A DNA stretch of 9,051 bases from Nocardioides sp. (GTDB lineage: Bacteria > Actinomycetota > Actinomycetes > Propionibacteriales > Nocardioidaceae): the NCBI GenBank assembly GCA_025965295.1, contig JAOPXF010000288.1:1-9051 (forward strand). The letters run 5' to 3'. The notes under the pieces are model-generated. The model worked only from the letters and a program-made list of their open reading frames with translations. It was not told the origin of the DNA and searched no databases. Below, in pieces: positions 6,361 to 9,051 of the stretch (positions are counted from its first letter, which is position 1; each line of letters opens with the position of its first letter). The position numbers and the translations under genes are program-made.

Positions 6361-7271
6361 CAGGTGTCTCCCTGGATGGGTTCGGCCGGCCGGGCCTCGG
6401 GTGGGGTGCCGAAGGTGATCGGCATGTTGTCGATGAGCCGCGTGGAGCCGATCCGGGCGGCGATGAGGATCCGGCCCTCGGTCCCGTCGGGGACCACCGC
6501 GGGTAGCGCCTCCAGCCACGGGTCGGTGATCTCGAGGTAGTCGAGGTCGACGCCCAACGACTGGCGCAGCTCGGCCCTGGCCGAGTCGAGCGCGACGTCG
6601 ACGCCGTGGCTCGCGGCCTCCCGCGCGGCCACCAGCACGTGGCTCAGGGCCACCGCCTGCTGGCGCTCCTCGGCATCGAGATAGCGGTTGCGGCTGGACA
6701 GGGCCAGCCCGTCGGGCTCGCGCTGGGTCTCGGCCCCGACGACGTCGCACCCGAGGTTGAGGTCGAGCGCCATCCGGCGGATCAGCACGAGCTGCTGGTA
6801 GTCCTTCTGCCCGAAGACGGCGACATCGGGGCGCACGAGTCCCACCAGCTTGGCGACCACGGTGAGCACTCCCCGGAAGTGACCGGGCCGGGTCCGTCCC
6901 TCGAGGATCGTGGCGAGTGGGCCGGGATCGACCGTGACCTGCGGCTCCCCGCCGGGATAGACCTCGTCGACGCTCGGGGCGAAGACGACGTCGACCCCCT
7001 CGCGCTCGCAGAGCTTGAGGTCCTCGTCGAGGGTGCGTGGGTAACGGTCGAGGTCCTCGCCCTCCCCGAACTGGAGCGGGTTGACGAAGATCGAGACGAC
7101 GACGGGTCCGTCGGCCACGCGCTCGCGCGTCACCCGCATCAGGCTCGCGTGGCCGTCGTGGAGCGCCCCCATCGTCGGCACGAGGCCGACCCTGCGCCCG
7201 TCGGCGCGGGCCGGGTCCAGGAGCGCGTTCAGCTCCTCGCGAGTGTGCGCGAGGACGGGGATCGGGCTCAT
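6360..7271 (-). CDS. panC: Pantothenate synthetase (pantoate-beta-alanine ligase)
   Basis: Condenses pantoate and beta-alanine with ATP through a pantoyl-adenylate intermediate, in the cytoplasm. The 303-residue protein has the full motif set: VPTMGALHDGH (31-41, the HxGH nucleotidyltransferase signature at 38-41), IFVNPLQF (61-68), EGRTRPGHFRGV (124-135), FGQKDYQQ (153-160) and REPDGLALSSRN (184-195), the last acting like a KMSKS loop. Its C-terminal domain (about 196-285) holds DLDYLEITDP and the family-typical IAARIGSTRLIDN. The tail after about 287 is Pro-rich and variable. The ATG overlaps the stop of the DUF2520 gene by 4 nt (ATGA) with a modest GGAG about 10 nt upstream, so expression probably relies on translational coupling. 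The product goes to CoaX four genes downstream. Confidence 0.98.
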   Translation of the reverse strand: MSPIPVLAHTREELNALLDPARADGRRVGLVPTMGALHDGHASLMRVTRERVADGPVVVSIFVNPLQFGEGEDLDRYPRTLDEDLKLCEREGVDVVFAPSVDEVYPGGEPQVTVDPGPLATILEGRTRPGHFRGVLTVVAKLVGLVRPDVAVFGQKDYQQLVLIRRMALDLNLGCDVVGAETQREPDGLALSSRNRYLDAEERQQAVALSHVLVAAREAASHGVDVALDSARAELRQSLGVDLDYLEITDPWLEALPAVVPDGTEGRILIAARIGSTRLIDNMPITFGTPPEARPAEPIQGDT

Positions 7272-8173
7272 CGCAGGCGCGCTCCGCGCCGGGCCGCAGG
7301 CGCCACCGCCGTGTCGAGGACCAGTCGGATCTTGGCGGCCTGGATCGGCAGCAGCCGGCCGTCGGTCACCACGCGGTCGAGGGTGGCGCGCGCCATGGCG
7401 ACGTACGACGCGAGCGTGTGCGGCGCGTTTGCCTGGATCTCGGCGAGGTGCGCGCGGACCGTGTTGACGTCCCCGCGGACGATCGGACCGGTGAGCGCGG
7501 CGTCACCCTGGTCGAGGGCGTTGTCGAGCGCGGCGGTGAGCAGCGGGCGCAGCGTGCCGGCCGGGTCGTCGGCACCGGCGGCCGAGAGCAGCTCCATGGC
7601 CTGGGTGACGAGGGTGACCAGGTGGTTCGCGCCGTGGGCGAGCCCCGCGTGGTAGAGCGTCCGCAGCTCCTCGGCGACCCACATCGGGGTGCCGCCCAGG
7701 TCGGCGACCAGGGACTCGGCGAACGCGTGCTCGCCCGGCCCGGCGGTGAGCCCGAAGACGCATCCCGACAGACGGCCGAGGTCCACGGCGGTGCCGGTGA
7801 AGGTCATCGCGGGGTGCAGCGCAACCGGGTGGGCGCCGACCGCGGCGGCGTCGTCGAGGACGGCCAGGCCGTGGCGACCGGACGTGTGCACGACGTACTG
7901 GCCGGCGTGGATGGCGCCGCTGGCGCTCAGCATCGCGACCACGTTGGGCAGCATGTCGTCGGGCACGGTCAACAGCAGCAGGTCGCAGGAACGGGCGACG
8001 GTGGTCGGCTTCTCGTTGGCGGTGCCGGGCAGCAGCGCGGCGATCCGGTCGCGCGAGGCGTCGGACTCACCGGCGGTGGCGACGATCTCGTGGCCGGCGG
8101 CGCCGAGTGCGGCGGCCAGCACGGCGCCCACGCGGCCCGCGCCCACGACACCCACGCGCAAGCGTTCAGACAT
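7268..8173 (-). CDS. Rossmann-fold NAD(P)-binding protein with C-terminal DUF2520 domain
   Basis: First gene of the cofactor run. The 301-residue product opens with a Rossmann nucleotide-binding strand and GAGRVG (11-16), followed by TVPDD (69-73), HTSG (96-99) and HPAMTF (120-125). The helical C-terminal half includes YHAGLAHGANHLVTL (174-188) and LTGPIVRGD (227-235). This architecture matches the DUF2520 proteins, for example M. tuberculosis Rv3603c, which also precedes panC there. Function is not proven. The 6-phosphogluconate dehydrogenase/KPR-like fold and panC neighbourhood suggest a 2-ketopantoate reductase role, as proposed for PanG of Francisella; I am not certain that PanG belongs to this exact family. 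The start at ATG 8173 has AAAGG 7 nt upstream (8181-8185) and places the Rossmann strand at residue 5; a GTG at 8206 would add 11 low-complexity residues. Its stop overlaps the panC start. Confidence 0.9.
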   Translation of the reverse strand: MSERLRVGVVGAGRVGAVLAAALGAAGHEIVATAGESDASRDRIAALLPGTANEKPTTVARSCDLLLLTVPDDMLPNVVAMLSASGAIHAGQYVVHTSGRHGLAVLDDAAAVGAHPVALHPAMTFTGTAVDLGRLSGCVFGLTAGPGEHAFAESLVADLGGTPMWVAEELRTLYHAGLAHGANHLVTLVTQAMELLSAAGADDPAGTLRPLLTAALDNALDQGDAALTGPIVRGDVNTVRAHLAEIQANAPHTLASYVAMARATLDRVVTDGRLLPIQAAKIRLVLDTAVAPAARRGARLR

Positions 8174-8205
8174 GGTCGAACCTTTCGTTCCAGTCCCGCC
8201 GACCA

Positions 8206-8219
8206 CCCTCGGGTGAGGG
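8206..8219 (-). other. Small leader hairpin upstream of the pan/nad run
   Basis: CCCTC and GAGGG arms (8206-8210 and 8215-8219) around a 4-nt loop, inside the presumed 5' leader and 33 nt before the ATG at 8173. It is short and could be chance in GC-rich DNA. It overlaps the alternative GTG start at 8206. Confidence 0.3.
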
Positions 8220-8255
8220 CCGGTGTGGGTACCGGACTAATCGATTGCGTCCTCG

Positions 8256-8284
8256 AGGTTACGCCGCCGGACCAGCCGTGTGAA
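8256..8284 (-). promoter_or_regulatory. Candidate promoter of the DUF2520-panC-panD-nadB-nadC-coaX run
   Basis: On the minus strand, TTCACA (8284-8279) is 17 nt from TAACCT (8261-8256). The -35 differs from TTGACA at one base, and the -10 fits TAnnnT. Transcription would begin near 8249, leaving a leader of about 75 nt. This is the only gap in the run large enough for a promoter, so it probably drives all six genes. Motif-based only. Confidence 0.45.
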
Positions 8285-8288
8285 CGGA

Positions 8289-8299
8289 TCACGGTGTGA
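8289..8299. promoter_or_regulatory. 11-nt palindrome just upstream of the candidate operon promoter
   Basis: TCACGGTGTGA is a TCAC/GTGA inverted repeat with a 3-nt centre. It lies 4 nt upstream of the candidate -35 and shares bases with a second inverted repeat, CCGTG (8276-8280) and CACGG (8290-8294), that spans the -35. It could be a regulator site for the cofactor genes; no known operator is recognised. Confidence 0.25.
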
Positions 8300-8313
8300 C
8301 GTGGGCGACTCCG

Positions 8314-8331
8314 CCGTCCGCGGGCCGACGG
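8314..8331 (-). terminator. Weak candidate terminator after the methyltransferase gene
   Basis: CCGTC (8314-8318) pairs with GACGG (8327-8331) around an 8-nt loop, one base after the stop codon, and a second GGCG/CGCC hairpin overlaps it at 8304-8315. There is no U-tract. The stems are short, so read-through into the operon is possible. Confidence 0.25.
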
Positions 8332-8332
8332 G

Positions 8333-9051
8333 TCAGCGGCGGGCCACGACGCGGTAGAGCACGGGATCCTCGCCGCGGTACGGCGACAGCCCGGTCCCCT
8401 CCTCCTCGTGCAGGATCTCGAAGCCCAGGGCCGTGAGCCCGGCGCTGAACTCCGTCGCGCTCTGGAACCGGCGGTAGTGCCGGGTGTGCACGTGGCTGGT
8501 GGCCTCGTCCTTGTCGGTGCGGAACTCGGCGGCGAAGAGGTCGCCCGGCCGGGCATGGGTGTCGATGGCGGCCATCAGCCGCTCCTGGACCTCCGCCGAG
8601 ATCGCGTGCAGGAAGAACCGCATGTAGAACATGACCGGCTCGCCGGTCGCCCCCTCGGCCAGGTCGAGTGCGCGACCCAGGTCGTCGACGTCGGCGACGT
8701 CGCAGACCTCGAACCGGACCCGGTCGGAGACCCCGAGCTGCTCGGCGTGAGCGGCCGCGTGCTCGATGCCCACCGGCGACTGGTCCAGACCCAGCACGGA
8801 CCGGCCGGAGTTCCCGAAGGCACAGGCGTCGCGGCCGTCGCCGCAGCCGATGTCGATGATCGTGCCGGGGGTGTCGTCGCGGGCGTTGACGAACTCGAAG
8901 AACGTGGAGCCGTCGCTGTAGCTGGTCCGCGAGTAGAAGTTCGCCCAGTAGACCTTGGTGCGCATCGCGGTCGGTAGCACGCCGTCCTCGGCCGCGTCGG
9001 TGCGGTCGAGGTTCCAGTTGAAGCCGGGCTTGGGGCGCTGCCAGTCGGCGC
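8333..9051 (-). CDS. Class I SAM-dependent methyltransferase, C-terminal part (5' end beyond window)
   Basis: The core has motif I in IIDIGCGDGRDA (GCGDGR encoded at 8848-8831), the acidic end of the second strand in LGLDQS, and a motif like CDVADVDDL, so it is a Rossmann-fold methyltransferase that binds S-adenosylmethionine. The region RFFLHAISAEVQERLM resembles the post-IV part of small-molecule methyltransferases; the substrate cannot be told. A GTG at 8980 with GAGG 5 nt upstream could start a 215-residue protein. However, the same frame stays open to base 9051 and translates to DWQRPKPGFNWNLDRTDAAE, rich in Trp, Asn, Phe and Lys with nearly all codons ending in G or C, which is what coding sequence looks like here. 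I therefore annotate it as 5'-partial, with about 238 codons visible. It may belong to a separate transcription unit from the cofactor run. Confidence 0.8.
   Translation of the reverse strand, partial: ADWQRPKPGFNWNLDRTDAAEDGVLPTAMRTKVYWANFYSRTSYSDGSTFFEFVNARDDTPGTIIDIGCGDGRDACAFGNSGRSVLGLDQSPVGIEHAAAHAEQLGVSDRVRFEVCDVADVDDLGRALDLAEGATGEPVMFYMRFFLHAISAEVQERLMAAIDTHARPGDLFAAEFRTDKDEATSHVHTRHYRRFQSATEFSAGLTALGFEILHEEEGTGLSPYRGEDPVLYRVVARR

Noticed and set aside
4324..6540. Plus-strand open frame of 738 codons across nadB and panD
   Set aside because: It is antisense to two genes with complete motif sets. Its translation is Gly/Ala/Arg/Asp/Val-rich low complexity with no recognisable domain, as expected of the mirror of G/C-ending codons.
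6361..6750. Upstream extension of the panD frame into panC
   Set aside because: The extension is Arg-rich, lies inside panC in another frame, and panD has a family-typical start with a good ribosome binding site at 6360.
8174..8332. Possible riboswitch in the leader of the cofactor operon
   Set aside because: The leader is short, with only one small hairpin; no architecture resembling an NAD or other known riboswitch can be drawn.

Overview
The window is very GC-rich with an extreme G/C bias at third codon positions. It carries clpC, lsr2 and the pantothenate/NAD genes in an order typical of Actinobacteria. A Nocardioides-like or other Propionibacteriales organism is my best guess, from protein flavour only. 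Every gene I accept reads on the minus strand, so transcription runs from high to low coordinates. The long plus-strand open frames are mirrors of real genes.

Layout in the direction of transcription. (1) 9051-8333: C-terminal part of a class I SAM-dependent methyltransferase whose reading frame stays open to the window edge. (2) 8332-8174: a short intergenic region with a candidate promoter and 5' leader hairpin. (3) 8173-2554: a tightly packed six-gene run in which genes overlap or are spaced by under 10 nt: a Rossmann/DUF2520 protein, panC, panD, nadB, nadC, coaX. (4) 2507-1791: a small lipoprotein of unknown function with two CX4C-headed repeats. (5) 1698-1369: lsr2, encoding the actinobacterial nucleoid-associated xenogeneic silencer, with its own candidate promoter, a leader hairpin abutting its ribosome binding site, and a strong hairpin terminator. 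(6) 1166-1: the N-terminal 388 codons of the ClpC AAA+ unfoldase, preceded by a sequence that matches the ClgR operator as I remember it.

The six-gene run is a cofactor operon. NadB and PanD both consume L-aspartate, for NAD and for beta-alanine/pantothenate respectively. PanC makes pantothenate and CoaX phosphorylates it, the first step to CoA. NadC makes nicotinate mononucleotide from the NadB/NadA product. nadA, panB and a recognisable panE are not in the window. The DUF2520 protein overlapping panC is a candidate for the missing ketopantoate reductase step. No gene-free stretch exceeds about 205 bases, and I see no RNA genes, mobile elements or CRISPR arrays. Most of the window is conserved housekeeping DNA. 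The less ordinary items are the duplicated lipoprotein, the ClgR box, the lsr2 leader, an extra glycine in a CoaX motif, and the in-frame panD/nadB junction.
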